A DNA stretch of 64,000 nucleotides from Acinetobacter lwoffii (GCF_002321025.1 NZ_DCLL01000031.1:1-64000), one strand, 5' to 3'; positions 7,839-17,122 are shown, counted from the stretch's first letter. The notes: generated by a model from the letters alone, not told the origin. Translations and numbers: made by a program.

Positions 7839-9785
7839 ATGAATGATTATATGAGAAGCCCGCGTGGAGGCTTCGATGCCATGTACTACTGGGATCAGTT
7901 TCATCCCATTCTTAGTGCAATTGCCATATTAGTAATTGGCTGGATCATTGCGTTACTGGTCTCGGCAGGCGTTAAAAAGCTCTTGCAGAAACTGGGGGCC
8001 AATACACGTTTAAATACGGCGACAGGTCATCGCTCCAATGTGGAGAGTATTATCGCCCGCGTCGTGTTCTGGATTATTCTGATTATTGCCGTGATTGGTG
8101 CGCTGAACGTGCTCAATCTTACCAGTGTCAGCGGTCCATTCAGTAATATGATCCAGCAGTTCCTGTTATTTATCCCGCAGTTACTAGGTGCAATTGCAGT
8201 CGGATTCATAGGTTGGATTGTGGCCAATCTGGTGAAGATAGGGCTACAAAAACTGCTAGACCGAACGCAACTCGATGAAAAACTCAGTGCTGAAGTCGGT
8301 GTCAGTCCGATTAGTAAAAACATCAGTGAAATTGCTTACTGGTTAATTTTATTACTGTTCTTGCCAATCGTGCTGTCTATTCTGGGTCTCAACGGTCTGC
8401 TGTTACCAGTTCAGAATATGCTGACCGATGTTGTTAGTTACTTACCAAACATCTTCATTGCTGCAGTCATCATTTTTGTCGGTTATATCCTGGCGAAAAT
8501 TGTGCGCGGTATTGTTGAAGGACTATTAAACAGTCTGAACGTACAGCAACATGCTGAAAAAGTAGGCATCTTCAAAAACTCGAATGTTTCTCAGGTGATT
8601 GGTTCATTTATCTTCGCCGTGGTGATCATTACGGCACTGATCATTGCATTTGAAGCATTGGGTATCGAGGCCATTTCTCAGCCTGCTACAGCCATGCTAT
8701 ATGAAATCATGAATGCCATTCCGAATATTATCGCTGCTGCGTTGATTCTGATTCTGGCGTATGTGGTGTCTAAACTGGTAGCACGTCTGGTAGTTGAAGT
8801 AGTTGCCGGTACAGGTGTTGATGAAATTCCTGCCAAACTGGATATCCAGCGTTTTTTAGGCACGACTAAACTTTCCAGTGTAGTCGGTTTCCTGATCGTT
8901 TTATTCACCATGCTATTTGCGGTATCTGAAGCAGCGAACCGTCTGGGCTTTGAACAGATCAGTGGTCTTATTGCAATGTTCATCTACTTCGGTGCCAATA
9001 TCCTGCTCGGTGCGGTGATTCTGGTAATCGGTTTCTGGCTGGCAAATATTGTTGCGAATATCGTACAACGTGGTGAATATAACAGCTCACGCTGGTTAGC
9101 CAATCTGGTTCGTGTTCTGATCATGGGTCTGGTTGTGGCAATGGGTCTGCGTGCCATGGGTATTGCCGATTCGATCGTGAACCTGGCGTTTGGCCTAACT
9201 TTGGGTGCTGTAGCAGTGGCATTTGCCTTGGCATTTGGTTTGGGTGGTCGTCAACCTGCAGAACGTGTACTCACAGATTTGATCGATAAAGCCAAACGTG
9301 AGGCCAAAGACCCCAATCCAGTCAAAGAACAAGCTGAGAACAGCATATTTTCTGGATTAGGTGGCAAGACCACAGGTACAAGTGCAGCTGATATGTCAGG
9401 CACTACAGGTGCGGCGATGGGTATGAGTTCTACCGATAGCTCAATGAGCCAGTCCTTTAGCGGTTCGCAAACGGCTACAGGTACTAGTGATTCCTCAATC
9501 TCAACTCCAGGAGCAGGCATCATGCCAAATCAGGATTCAGACAAGAGTACGCCTATGAGTACGGATTTATCCCATACTACCCCGGCAATCCTTACCACTG
9601 CACCGCAGGATGATGAATCATTGGGTATTGATCCGGTCAATCCGGATGCGGATCAAGCCGTACCGGATTCACTAAAAGTCGATCCGACTCATCCGCCAGT
9701 CAATAATCCATTTGGTTCAACTGGAGAAAAAGAGCCGAATGTCGATATTGATCGTTCTACCCAGAAAAAAGATGACCTGAAATAA
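7839..9785 (+). CDS. Mechanosensitive-channel-type membrane protein with TM-helix repeats (CmpX-like)
   Basis: A 648-residue inner-membrane protein. Residues 1 to about 480 contain repeated 'conserved TM helix' units (for example LSAIAILVIGWIIALLVSAG, IFIAAVIIFVGYILAKIV, IIAAALILILAYVVSKLVARL, ILLGAVILVIGFWLANIV), then a glycine-rich GLTLGAVAVAFALAFGLGGR segment resembling MscS-family channel cores. The last ~150 residues are a hydrophilic Ser/Thr/Gly-rich tail, probably disordered and cytoplasmic. The architecture resembles Pseudomonas CmpX, a membrane protein linked to envelope stress. An SD-like GAGGGT precedes the ATG. The exact gating function is inference. Confidence 0.85.
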   Translation: MNDYMRSPRGGFDAMYYWDQFHPILSAIAILVIGWIIALLVSAGVKKLLQKLGANTRLNTATGHRSNVESIIARVVFWIILIIAVIGALNVLNLTSVSGPFSNMIQQFLLFIPQLLGAIAVGFIGWIVANLVKIGLQKLLDRTQLDEKLSAEVGVSPISKNISEIAYWLILLLFLPIVLSILGLNGLLLPVQNMLTDVVSYLPNIFIAAVIIFVGYILAKIVRGIVEGLLNSLNVQQHAEKVGIFKNSNVSQVIGSFIFAVVIITALIIAFEALGIEAISQPATAMLYEIMNAIPNIIAAALILILAYVVSKLVARLVVEVVAGTGVDEIPAKLDIQRFLGTTKLSSVVGFLIVLFTMLFAVSEAANRLGFEQISGLIAMFIYFGANILLGAVILVIGFWLANIVANIVQRGEYNSSRWLANLVRVLIMGLVVAMGLRAMGIADSIVNLAFGLTLGAVAVAFALAFGLGGRQPAERVLTDLIDKAKREAKDPNPVKEQAENSIFSGLGGKTTGTSAADMSGTTGAAMGMSSTDSSMSQSFSGSQTATGTSDSSISTPGAGIMPNQDSDKSTPMSTDLSHTTPAILTTAPQDDESLGIDPVNPDADQAVPDSLKVDPTHPPVNNPFGSTGEKEPNVDIDRSTQKKDDLK

Positions 9786-9800
9786 CCTGTTATCTTTAAG

Positions 9801-9832
9801 CAAAATCGACCACGCTCATGTGGTCGATTTTG
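9801..9832. terminator. Strong hairpin after the CmpX-like gene
   Basis: Perfect 13-bp inverted repeat CAAAATCGACCAC/GTGGTCGATTTTG with a six-base loop, 15 bases after the stop. The following T-tract is short. Confidence 0.8.
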
Positions 9833-9853
9833 TTCAGTCATAAGGAAAAATGA

Positions 9854-10021
9854 ATGAATACCAAGAAACCTAATAAAGTTCTGGCTCCTTTAGTCATTGC
9901 AGGAATTACGCTTGGCTTTTTTACCGCTGCCTATCGATTTATTTTTGTGAAGAGTAAACAGGAAGAGCAGTCTGAGCGAGAGCTGGAGAAGAAAATACCA
10001 GAGACAGACGAATTTAACTGA
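9854..10021 (+). CDS. Small single-pass membrane protein, 55 aa
   Basis: ATG at 9854 with TAAGGAAA just upstream. The 55-residue product starts MNTKKPNKVLAP, has one hydrophobic helix (LVIAGITLGFFTAAYRFIF) and ends in a Glu/Lys-rich cytoplasmic tail (EEQSERELEKKIPETDEF). The layout, a short basic N-terminus, helix and charged tail, is typical of bacterial small membrane proteins. It sits between two hairpins, so it may be transcribed by read-through or from its own promoter. Function unknown. Confidence 0.6.
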   Translation: MNTKKPNKVLAPLVIAGITLGFFTAAYRFIFVKSKQEEQSERELEKKIPETDEFN

Positions 10022-10087
10022 GAATAAAATTCTGCTCAGTCACTAGGAATAGAATTTTCTTTTTAAAAAATATAGAATATTCAAATG

Positions 10088-10110
10088 AATACCAAAATGA
10101 TTTTGGTATT
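10088..10110 (+). terminator. Terminator after the 55-aa small protein
   Basis: Near-perfect hairpin AATACCAAAAT/ATTTTGGTATT followed by TTTCTT, about 65 bases after the stop at 10021. Confidence 0.7.
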
Positions 10111-10150
10111 TTTCTTGCATTAAAAATATAAAGAAAAGGAGATCAACAAT

Positions 10151-10300
10151 ATGTGGAAAGCACTCCAACATAAATTCATGGCATCTTCAGCAGATGACGT
10201 ACCACTATTTCTGCGAGAAGCTCAAAAAATGCAGCTGACGATTGACCGTTTAACAAATACGGCCAATCTCAACCTGTTTAAAACAGACTATCTGGAATGA
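10151..10300 (+). CDS. Small soluble protein, 49 aa
   Basis: ATG at 10151 with a strong ribosome binding site, AAGGAG, eight bases upstream. The 49-residue product (MWKALQHKFMASSADDVPLF...) is amphipathic and probably helical, without signal peptide or membrane segment. The good SD, the terminator just upstream and the empty flanks make it a credible independent small gene. I do not recognise it. Confidence 0.55.
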   Translation: MWKALQHKFMASSADDVPLFLREAQKMQLTIDRLTNTANLNLFKTDYLE

Positions 10301-10329
10301 GTTAAGTAGCAAACCAGATTATCTATTGA

Positions 10330-11529
10330 TTAAATATATTCCGATGCGGCATGTGCCGATGACCATGCCCATTGGAAATTATAACCGCCCAAATGTCCAG
10401 TAACATCCAGCACTTCACCAATAAAATACAAGCCTTTCTGCTTTTTACTTTCCATGGTTTTTGAGGATATTTCTGTAGTGTCTACACCACCCAAAGTCAC
10501 CTCCGCTGTACGGTAGCCTTCAGTTCCTGAAGGTTTCACTTCAAAGCCATGCAGACGTGCCGCAATCTGTTCCAGCTTGTCATCGCTGATATTACCAATG
10601 GCAGTTTCAGCGCTTTCAGTCCAGATCAGATTTTGTAATTCAGCCACCACACTTTTCGGTAAATATTCATTCAGTAGTGTACGTAACAAGACTTTGGGCT
10701 GGCCTTGTTTTTTGGATTTGAAGAAATCCAACAGATCAACACTTGGAAGAAAATCTACCTTAAAGCTTTGACCGACATTCCAGTAGTTAGAAAGTTGCAG
10801 GGAACTCGGCCCACTCAAACCGCGATGGGTAAATAAGAGGGCTTCGGTAAAGCTGTTAAGTTCATTAGAGAGTGTTGCTTCTACGGCATTACCACTTAAG
10901 CGCGTGGTCACTTCTTTAAATCCGTCAGAGAAGGTAAATGGAACCAGTCCGGCACGAGTCGGATAGAGGTGATGTCCAAACTGTTTTGCAATCTCATAGC
11001 CAATGCCTGAACCGCCAAGCGTAGGAATAGATAAACCGCCAGATGCCACGACGACAGATTCAACTTCAAAATATCCCAGTGAGGTCGCCACCTGAAAGCC
11101 TTGATCATCGACTGGATTCACTGCTTTCACTTCGCAACTGGTCTTAATATCGACCAGACCGGTTTTATCACATTCTGCCAGCAGCATCGACAAGATATCT
11201 TTTGCACCATTTAAGGTAAACAGCTGTCCATGTTTGCGCTCTTCATAAGCAATGCCATATTCACAAACCAAGCCGATAAAGTCCCAGTTGGTATAACGCG
11301 TTAAAGCTGAAATCACAAAATGTGGATTGTGTGAAATATAATTGCTCGGTTCGACTTCCAGATTGGTGAAATTACATTTACCACCGCCAGACATCAGGAT
11401 TTTTTTGCCAACCTTGTTGGCTTTTTCTACCACCACGACTTTACGCCCACGTTGCGCAGCCATATACGCCGTCATTAAACCTGAAGCACCGGCACCTATG
11501 ACTAGAACATCGTATTGCTTGGAAGACAT
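10330..11529 (-). CDS. HI0933/BaiN-family FAD-dependent oxidoreductase
   Basis: A 399-residue flavoprotein of the HI0933 (YhiN/BaiN) family. A Rossmann dinucleotide motif, VLVIGAGASGLMTA, starts at about residue 8, followed by the family signature SGGGKCNFTN near 48. The C-terminal FAD motif, GLYFIGEVLDVTGHLGGYNF, includes the GGYN expected in this family. It is soluble and cytoplasmic. The physiological substrate is unknown for most members. I start at ATG 11529; a GTG immediately upstream at 11532 would add one residue. Confidence 0.88.
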   Translation of the reverse strand: MSSKQYDVLVIGAGASGLMTAYMAAQRGRKVVVVEKANKVGKKILMSGGGKCNFTNLEVEPSNYISHNPHFVISALTRYTNWDFIGLVCEYGIAYEERKHGQLFTLNGAKDILSMLLAECDKTGLVDIKTSCEVKAVNPVDDQGFQVATSLGYFEVESVVVASGGLSIPTLGGSGIGYEIAKQFGHHLYPTRAGLVPFTFSDGFKEVTTRLSGNAVEATLSNELNSFTEALLFTHRGLSGPSSLQLSNYWNVGQSFKVDFLPSVDLLDFFKSKKQGQPKVLLRTLLNEYLPKSVVAELQNLIWTESAETAIGNISDDKLEQIAARLHGFEVKPSGTEGYRTAEVTLGGVDTTEISSKTMESKKQKGLYFIGEVLDVTGHLGGYNFQWAWSSAHAASEYI

Positions 11530-11716
11530 CACACACTCAAGGGAGAAGAAAAGGGAAGCATTATAGACAATTTTATTTCAGCTTTCTCTATTCCAGAAAA
11601 ATCAGTTCCGTGATTGCAGATTTGCAGCGCATTTTAAACATAAAATATTTGAAAGCTGCTTAAAACTCATGCATAGTTTTTGTACAAACTAAAAACATAA
11701 TAACAAGGAAAAGCGA

Positions 11717-12040
11717 ATGGCAAGTGCGGAAGATTTAAAACAATATAATCTGATTACATATATTCTTTATATTTTAGGATTTTTTCTTGGTCTTACCCCA
11801 TTTATTGCGATTGTGATGAATTATATCAAGCGTGATGAAATGCGCGGTACCTGGCTGGAAAGTCATGTCGATTGGCAAATTAAAACCTTCTGGATCAGTT
11901 TGCTGGGTTATATCGTCGGTGGCTTATTGACTGTGATCTTGATTGGCTTCCTGATCGTGTTTCTGGTCTTTATCTGGCATATCTACCGCTTGGTCAAAGG
12001 GTTAATTGCCTTAAATAACAATCAACCAATTCAAGCTTAG
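11717..12040 (+). CDS. DUF4870-like small membrane protein
   Basis: A 107-residue protein with three hydrophobic helices (near residues 10-32, 57-75 and 76-97) and the conserved-type loop NYIKRDEMRGTWLESHVDWQIKTFW. The pattern matches DUF4870-like/YccF-type small integral membrane proteins of Acinetobacter. AAGGAAA precedes the ATG. Its stop codon overlaps the end of the convergent deaminase gene by four bases. Function unknown. Confidence 0.8.
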   Translation: MASAEDLKQYNLITYILYILGFFLGLTPFIAIVMNYIKRDEMRGTWLESHVDWQIKTFWISLLGYIVGGLLTVILIGFLIVFLVFIWHIYRLVKGLIALNNNQPIQA

Positions 12041-12918
12041 GTTGCTGTAAAACCAAAGGGAATATTACGACCTTGCAGACCACCACTATGAATGACCAGC
12101 AGTTTTGATCCAGCCGGAAAATAATTTTTCTCGATCAAATCAAAAATTCCCATCAGCATTTTAGCCGTGTAGATCTGCTCCAGTGGAATTGAAAATTCGG
12201 CCTCAAAATCCCGGATAAACTGTACCAAGGCTGCACTAGTTTTGGCATAGCCACCACAGCAATAATCATCGAGAATGTTCCAGTTGGTTTTATTCATTAG
12301 TTGGGCGACTTCATCTTTTAAAAATGAACCTTTCAGTGCGGAAAATCCTAAGATCTGTTGATGCGCGTGACTGGCTTCGATCAATCCGCTGATGGTGCCA
12401 CCGGTGCCTACTGCACAACAAATCACATCAAATTGCGCATCGCTATCTTTTAATATTTCCTGACACCCTTGAATCGCCAAAGCATTGGTTCCACCTTCAG
12501 GAATCACATAATGTTCAGGAAATTGTCGAGCGAGTTCGGCCAAATACTCAGGCTGTTGCTTGCGCCGATATTCATCACGACTGACGAAATGCAACTGCAT
12601 CCCGAATTCTTGGGCGGTGGCTAATGTTGGATTCAATGGTCGATCAGCCAGTTCTTCACCCCGAATCACTCCAACACTCTGAAAACTAAACTGCTGTGCG
12701 GCAAATGCAGTAGCAGCAATATGATTGGAATAAGCACCTCCAAAACTCAGAATATGCTGATAACCCTGTCTTTTGGCTTCAAGAAAATTATATTTCAGTT
12801 TAAAAAACTTGTTGCCCGAGATTTGTGGATGCACCAGATCCAGACGACGTATTATTAAAGTAATATCGTGAAAATTAATCTGTTGATCTGGAATATTTTG
12901 GGCAATGGTTTCAAACAT
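12037..12918 (-). CDS. PLP-dependent 1-aminocyclopropane-1-carboxylate deaminase / D-cysteine desulfhydrase family
   Basis: A 293-residue fold-type II PLP enzyme. The PLP lysine lies in SGNKFFKLKYNF near residue 35, followed by FGGAYSNHIAATAF and the phosphate-binding CCAVGTGGTISGL loop near 190. Family members deaminate ACC or release H2S from D-cysteine; motifs alone do not separate the two. ATG 12918 (MFETIAQ) is preferred to the upstream TTG. It stands alone and is convergent with the DUF4870-like gene, overlapping it by four bases. Confidence 0.88.
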   Translation of the reverse strand: MFETIAQNIPDQQINFHDITLIIRRLDLVHPQISGNKFFKLKYNFLEAKRQGYQHILSFGGAYSNHIAATAFAAQQFSFQSVGVIRGEELADRPLNPTLATAQEFGMQLHFVSRDEYRRKQQPEYLAELARQFPEHYVIPEGGTNALAIQGCQEILKDSDAQFDVICCAVGTGGTISGLIEASHAHQQILGFSALKGSFLKDEVAQLMNKTNWNILDDYCCGGYAKTSAALVQFIRDFEAEFSIPLEQIYTAKMLMGIFDLIEKNYFPAGSKLLVIHSGGLQGRNIPFGFTAT

Positions 12919-13098
12919 AAAAGTTCGCAAAGTTCATGATAGAGGCATTATAGCGGAAGTGCTAAAAATCAAAGTTTTTCAATAAGCCATTATTCGCTGA
13001 AAGCTATGGAATTGGTTGTAGATTGTCACAAATATTCCGCTGATTATTTAAACAACAATGCTAATCTAAACAGAGGAAACCCTGAGGAGGGTAGAATA

Positions 13099-13281
13099 AT
13101 GAAAATATTATCCTGTGCTGTGTGGGTCGGCATGCTGCTCAGTCTGTCGGGCTGTGATGATGCGTTGAATAAACCTAAAACAGAAACCCGTCCCATGATT
13201 ATTGGTGGCGTACCTGTATATGAGCAGGATTATCAACTGCTAGACAAGCATTTGAGTGCTCAGGATCAGTTGAAACCTTAA
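13099..13281 (+). CDS. Small lipoprotein, 60 aa
   Basis: ATG at 13099, six bases or so after the SD-like GAGGAGGG. The 60-residue product has a lipoprotein signal peptide with lipobox LSGC (Cys19). The remaining ~41 residues are hydrophilic (DDALNKPKTETRPMIIGGVP). The frame is open further upstream to 13006, but the lipobox and SD fix this start. Expected to be membrane-anchored facing the periplasm. Function unknown. Confidence 0.7.
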   Translation: MKILSCAVWVGMLLSLSGCDDALNKPKTETRPMIIGGVPVYEQDYQLLDKHLSAQDQLKP

Positions 13282-13384
13282 GTAATTGCTATAGTTGAAA
13301 TTCATGACAAATCCAGAAATTTTTACAGCAAATTGTCAGGTTTTTGCTTAAAATAGTCCTTCAATTTTTAAGTCAGGTTATCTC

Positions 13385-14008
13385 GTGGAATCATTCTGGA
13401 TTTTAGGTTCGATTGCTTTTGCCCTGATGTTAGGCGCAATGAGTCCCGGGCCAACTTCTATTTATGTGGCAAAAAATTCAATTGCCATTTCACGTAAACA
13501 TGGTTTATTTACTGCATTGGGTACTGGTCTCGGTGCAGCGATTTTTGGTCTGCTGGCGGTTCTCGGTTTGCAGGCATTTTTACTGGCTGTACCCTCAGCG
13601 TACCTGGCCTTAAAAATTTGTGGTGGTTTATATTTACTTTGGTTGGCGTTTAAAATCATTAAACATGCCAAAGATCCGATCGAAGCGGATACAACCATTA
13701 GCAAACAGATGTCTTTACGCCGTGCTTTTACCACTGGTTTAATCACACAGTTGTCCAATCCCAAAATTGCGATTGTGCTGGCCAGTATTTTTACCGCGTT
13801 ATTGCCCAAAGAAATTCCAACGTATTTTTATTTTGTTTTGCCTGTCTTATGTTTCTTTATTGATGCAGGCTGGTGTTCACTAGTCGCAGTTGCATTATCT
13901 GCGGAAAAGCCACGTCGTGTTTATTTGAAGTTTAAGGCTTTGTTTGACCGCGCAGCAGGCGCAGTTATGACGGTACTTGGCTTAAAATTAATTTTTGGTA
14001 TGAAGTAA
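13385..14008 (+). CDS. LysE/RhtB-family amino acid exporter
   Basis: A 207-residue inner-membrane exporter of the LysE superfamily. The N-terminal signature MSPGPTSIYVAKNS lies near residue 19, and about six hydrophobic segments follow. A typical TQLSNPKIAIVLASIF motif sits near 122. Members export amino acids or homoserine-type compounds; the substrate is not predictable here. The start codon is GTG at 13385, since the next ATG falls inside the first helix. A terminator follows 30 bases after the stop. Confidence 0.9.
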   Translation: MESFWILGSIAFALMLGAMSPGPTSIYVAKNSIAISRKHGLFTALGTGLGAAIFGLLAVLGLQAFLLAVPSAYLALKICGGLYLLWLAFKIIKHAKDPIEADTTISKQMSLRRAFTTGLITQLSNPKIAIVLASIFTALLPKEIPTYFYFVLPVLCFFIDAGWCSLVAVALSAEKPRRVYLKFKALFDRAAGAVMTVLGLKLIFGMK

Positions 14009-14039
14009 TTACTTCATCTAGATGCTCTGCTTATAAATA

Positions 14040-14070
14040 AAAAAAGCCCCTAGTCGTAGAGGCTTTTTTT
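14040..14070. terminator. Bidirectional terminator between lysE-like gene and amt
   Basis: Hairpin AAAAAGCC-CTA/TAG-GGCTTTTTT with flanking A- and T-tracts, positioned between two convergent genes. Confidence 0.85.
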
Positions 14071-14077
14071 ATGCCTA

Positions 14078-15265
14078 TTAAAAAGTATTTTCTTCCGAAT
14101 TAGCCGAAATACGATGAATCGACAAGTCTGCACCATTGAACTCTTCTTCCTCAGTCAGGCGAATACCCATCAAAACCTTAAGCAGGCCATACACCAAAAA
14201 ACCACCCGCCAAAGCAATGACAATCGCCAGCACTGTACCTATGAGTTGTGAAATTAAAGACACTCCTCCCATTCCTCCAAGCCATTGCTGACCGAAGATA
14301 CCCACAGCTAATCCGCCAAAAGCACCACAAACGCCATGCAAAGGCCAAACCCCCAATACATCATCCACTTTGAGTTTATTTTGGGTATAGGTAAAGAGTT
14401 TCACAAAAATAATGCCGGCGCTGATCCCGATAAAAAAAGCACCCAACGGATGAACGACGTCTGATCCTGCACAAATCGCCACCAGACCTGCTAAGGGACC
14501 ATTATGCAGGAAGCCGGGGTCATCTTTCCCCGCAACTTTGGCTGCTATTGTTCCACCGACCATGGCCATCAAAGAGTTAATAGCGACCAGTCCAGAAATG
14601 GCATCCAGCCGCTGCGCGCTCATGACATTGAAGCCGAACCATCCCACAATCAGAATCCATGAACCCAAAGCCAAAAAAGGAATTGATGAAGGAGGATGCG
14701 CGGTGATCCGGCCATCATTTTTGTAACGGCCATGACGCGCACCAAGTAGGATTATTGCGGCAAGTGCCATCCAGCCGCCCATTGCATGAACGACAACTGA
14801 GCCGGCAAAATCATGAAAACTTGCACCAAATGCATGGGTCAGCCAATCCTGAAAACCAAGGTTGCCATTCCAGATCATACCCTCAAAAAACGGATAGATC
14901 AGCGCAACCAGAAATAATGTCGCTAAAGCCTGTGAACGCATTTTGGCACGCTCTGCAATCCCTCCAGAGATAATCGCTGGAATTGCTGCAGCAAAAGTCA
15001 ACAGGAAAAAACAGCGCATCAGATTGTAGCCATGATCGGCAGACAAGGTTGCAGCATCATGGAAAAAGTGCTGACCGTAGGCAATATAGTAGCCCACTAA
15101 AAAATAGGCGATGGCGGAGATGGCAAAGTCGGTTAGAATTTTACTTAGGGCATTGACCTGGTTTTTATGTCGAACTGTTCCAAGCTCTAAAAAAGCAAAT
15201 CCAGCATGCATGGCAAGCACTAGAACTGCACCGAGAAGAAGAAATAATAAGTCTATATTTTGCAT
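14078..15265 (-). CDS. amt: Ammonium transporter
   Basis: A 395-residue Amt/Rh family channel with about eleven membrane helices. Typical features include GHAGFAFLELGTVRHKNQVN-like sequence near the N-terminus, DFAGSVVVHAMGG near residue 155 and HPLGAFFIG near 270. It conducts ammonium or ammonia across the inner membrane. I start at ATG 15265 (MQNIDLLF); the upstream in-frame residues are not hydrophobic and look non-coding. The glnK gene that often accompanies amt is not adjacent, since the upstream region is empty. The protein ends with a short charged cytoplasmic tail. Confidence 0.93.
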   Translation of the reverse strand: MQNIDLLFLLLGAVLVLAMHAGFAFLELGTVRHKNQVNALSKILTDFAISAIAYFLVGYYIAYGQHFFHDAATLSADHGYNLMRCFFLLTFAAAIPAIISGGIAERAKMRSQALATLFLVALIYPFFEGMIWNGNLGFQDWLTHAFGASFHDFAGSVVVHAMGGWMALAAIILLGARHGRYKNDGRITAHPPSSIPFLALGSWILIVGWFGFNVMSAQRLDAISGLVAINSLMAMVGGTIAAKVAGKDDPGFLHNGPLAGLVAICAGSDVVHPLGAFFIGISAGIIFVKLFTYTQNKLKVDDVLGVWPLHGVCGAFGGLAVGIFGQQWLGGMGGVSLISQLIGTVLAIVIALAGGFLVYGLLKVLMGIRLTEEEEFNGADLSIHRISANSEENTF

Positions 15266-15659
15266 GGTGCGTTCCAATTTAGTGCGCGGGATCACAAAAG
15301 AAAATCAGTATATAGAGGCAAATTGATTGTAGAAGAGGGCTAAGCAAGGGAAATTTTGATGAAGAATTTCTTGAAATTGATAAGACTCGATATAAAGCAC
15401 GTTACTATTTTTTTGCACCAAACTAAGACATGGCGAGAGTTCATAAAATTCAGATTTATATTATATTTTTAGGTGTTTATATTTATCGTAAGAAAAACGG
15501 TGCTAAAAAAGCATGCTAAAGGTGCACGTAAAAAGTAAAAGATTTTTAAGAAAAAATTTAAAAATAAACGAAACTATTGCTTTTAAATTTCAAAGCGTCA
15601 TTCAAGTTTTAAATTTACCAAGTCATAGGGAATCTGGCTGAAGGATATTTAAAATAAAT
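15266..15659. other. AT-rich intergenic region
   Basis: Roughly 400 AT-rich bases between the amt start and the terminator of the MBL-fold gene. They presumably hold the amt promoter. A 29-codon frame at 15430-15519 lacks a ribosome binding site. Nothing else recognisable. Confidence 0.5.
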
Positions 15660-15683
15660 GAAACCCTAAAAAATTAGGGTTTC
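15660..15683 (-). terminator. Terminator of the MBL-fold hydrolase gene
   Basis: Hairpin GAAACCCTA/TTAGGGTTTC, followed on the minus strand by ATTTATTTTAAA. It lies about 30 bases past the stop at 15714. Confidence 0.8.
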
Positions 15684-15713
15684 ATGCTTAGATAAAATTA
15701 TTGAAGTATTCAA

Positions 15714-16694
15714 TTAATCTTTAAAATGTACCGGAATCCATTGATAGCTTTTATTGTCTTTAGAATAAATATGTCCAATCCCCGGAAATGGCAAATGTGG
15801 TGCTGCTACCGTCTGACCATTTTTCGCATATTCAGCAAAATATTTTAAGCGGGTTTCGATCGCCTTTTTCGGATCGACATCAAAGTCAACGCCGGTCTGT
15901 GGGCGATCAAACTGCAGCGTATGTGAGTGCACAATATCTCCAATAAACACCATCTGCTGACCTTTAGATTTTAAGCTAAAACCAAAATGCCCCGGTGTAT
16001 GTCCAGCCGAACTGATAACATCGAAAGCATGGATTTTATCGCCAGTTTTAAAGGTTTTGAGCTGATTCTTGGCCTGATAGGGTGCAATGGCTTTCTTGAT
16101 TTTATCGACTGTGCCCAAAAAACCTGCCTGCTTGGCTTTTGGTAATTTTTCTACCGTTGTGGGATTTATCCAGAAATCCAGTTCAGCTTGAGACACATAA
16201 ATGTTGGCATTGGGAAAATTGGCAACACTATTATTACTTATACCGCATACATGGTCTGGATGTAAATGCGTGAGCAGGATGGCATTGACCTGTTCAGGTT
16301 TATGCCCTGAAGCCTTTAAATTGGAATACACTGAACCTAGGTGTGGACCATTACAGCTTGAAGTCCCGCTATCGACCAGAACCATTTCCTTGGCTGTATT
16401 GACCAGAAAGGCATTCACGGAGGTTTGGATGCCTTTAGCTTGATCGACGTAGTATTTTTTCAATATCTGGTCGGCTTGAGCTGCTGGAATATCTTTAAAT
16501 AAGGCTTTGGACAGATAATTGGTGCCATCTAGCAGGGCAGTAATTTGGTAATCCCCGAAGTTATGTTGATAATAACCGGGAACCTGTTTTTGTTGTTGGA
16601 TGCTAGAAACGGATTGTGCATGTGTTTGAGAGATACCCGCCATTGAACCTAAAGCAAGCAATGACACGACGAGAGAAGAAGTGAAGTATTTCAT
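15714..16694 (-). CDS. Exported metallo-beta-lactamase-fold hydrolase
   Basis: A 326-residue protein with a Sec signal peptide (MKYFTSSLVVSLLALGSMAG, cleaved near THAQS) and an MBL fold. The metal-binding HLHPDHVCG motif, the AGHTPGHFGF motif and FIGDIVHSH provide the expected zinc ligands. The family includes periplasmic lactonase-like and N-acyl homoserine lactonase-like hydrolases; the substrate here is unknown. ATG 16694 is chosen because the signal peptide begins there. It has its own downstream terminator. Confidence 0.88.
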   Translation of the reverse strand: MKYFTSSLVVSLLALGSMAGISQTHAQSVSSIQQQKQVPGYYQHNFGDYQITALLDGTNYLSKALFKDIPAAQADQILKKYYVDQAKGIQTSVNAFLVNTAKEMVLVDSGTSSCNGPHLGSVYSNLKASGHKPEQVNAILLTHLHPDHVCGISNNSVANFPNANIYVSQAELDFWINPTTVEKLPKAKQAGFLGTVDKIKKAIAPYQAKNQLKTFKTGDKIHAFDVISSAGHTPGHFGFSLKSKGQQMVFIGDIVHSHTLQFDRPQTGVDFDVDPKKAIETRLKYFAEYAKNGQTVAAPHLPFPGIGHIYSKDNKSYQWIPVHFKD

Positions 16695-16794
16695 AGCTAT
16701 TCTTATGTAATTAAAGTCGATTCTATGTATTAGCACGGATGCCAGCAAAAAAGAATATGAATATATTTACCATTTTTTAAAATGGAAGTGCTGA

Positions 16795-16819
16795 TTTGGC
16801 ATCTGTACTAAAAAATCAG
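16795..16819 (+). repeat. Dispersed motif, copy 1
   Basis: The 25-base string beginning TTTGGCATCTGTA and ending AAAAAATCAG recurs at 24751-24774 with one substitution and one A fewer. This copy is also bounded by CTGATT and AATCAG, a short inverted repeat. It lies between the MBL-fold gene and a 38-codon gene. Confidence 0.55.
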
Positions 16820-16962
16820 TCTGAATCTGTATATTGATTTTTTGAAAGTAAAGAATTTATTTTTAATGAAAATATTATTATAAATAAAATGCTTAGATAC
16901 ATTTCACTTTTTATGAAAAGCTCGTTAACATGGGGTATTACGAACAAGCTTTGGGTGTCGCG

Positions 16963-17079
16963 ATGAGTTTTTGGAAAAGAAAAAACAATGCCAGCTTTGT
17001 ATTTTTCATTATTACCTTATATTCATTACTGGGTTTTGGACTGGGCTATGTGATTTGGGAATTTGTGTTGCAAGGCTAA
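16963..17079 (+). CDS. Small membrane protein, 38 aa
   Basis: A 38-residue frame from ATG 16963: basic N-terminus MSFWKRKNNAS, then one long hydrophobic helix (FVFFIITLYSLLGFGLGYVI) and a short tail. Size and topology fit a bacterial small membrane protein. The terminator 14 bases after the stop supports transcription. No obvious strong SD is seen, so confidence is moderate. Confidence 0.5.
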   Translation: MSFWKRKNNASFVFFIITLYSLLGFGLGYVIWEFVLQG

Positions 17080-17092
17080 GTGACCCAGCTAT

Positions 17093-17122
17093 AAAAAAGC
17101 CTCTAGAGATAGAGGCTTTTTT
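17093..17122. terminator. Bidirectional terminator
   Basis: Perfect hairpin AAAAAAGCCTCTA/TAGAGGCTTTTTT, just after the 38-aa gene and just beyond the degenerate minus-strand frame at 17146-17253. Confidence 0.88.

Noticed and set aside
15430..15519. 29-codon frame MARVHKIQIYIIFLGVYIYR
   Set aside because: No ribosome binding site, no terminator of its own and no recognisable relative; AT-rich DNA produces such frames by chance.
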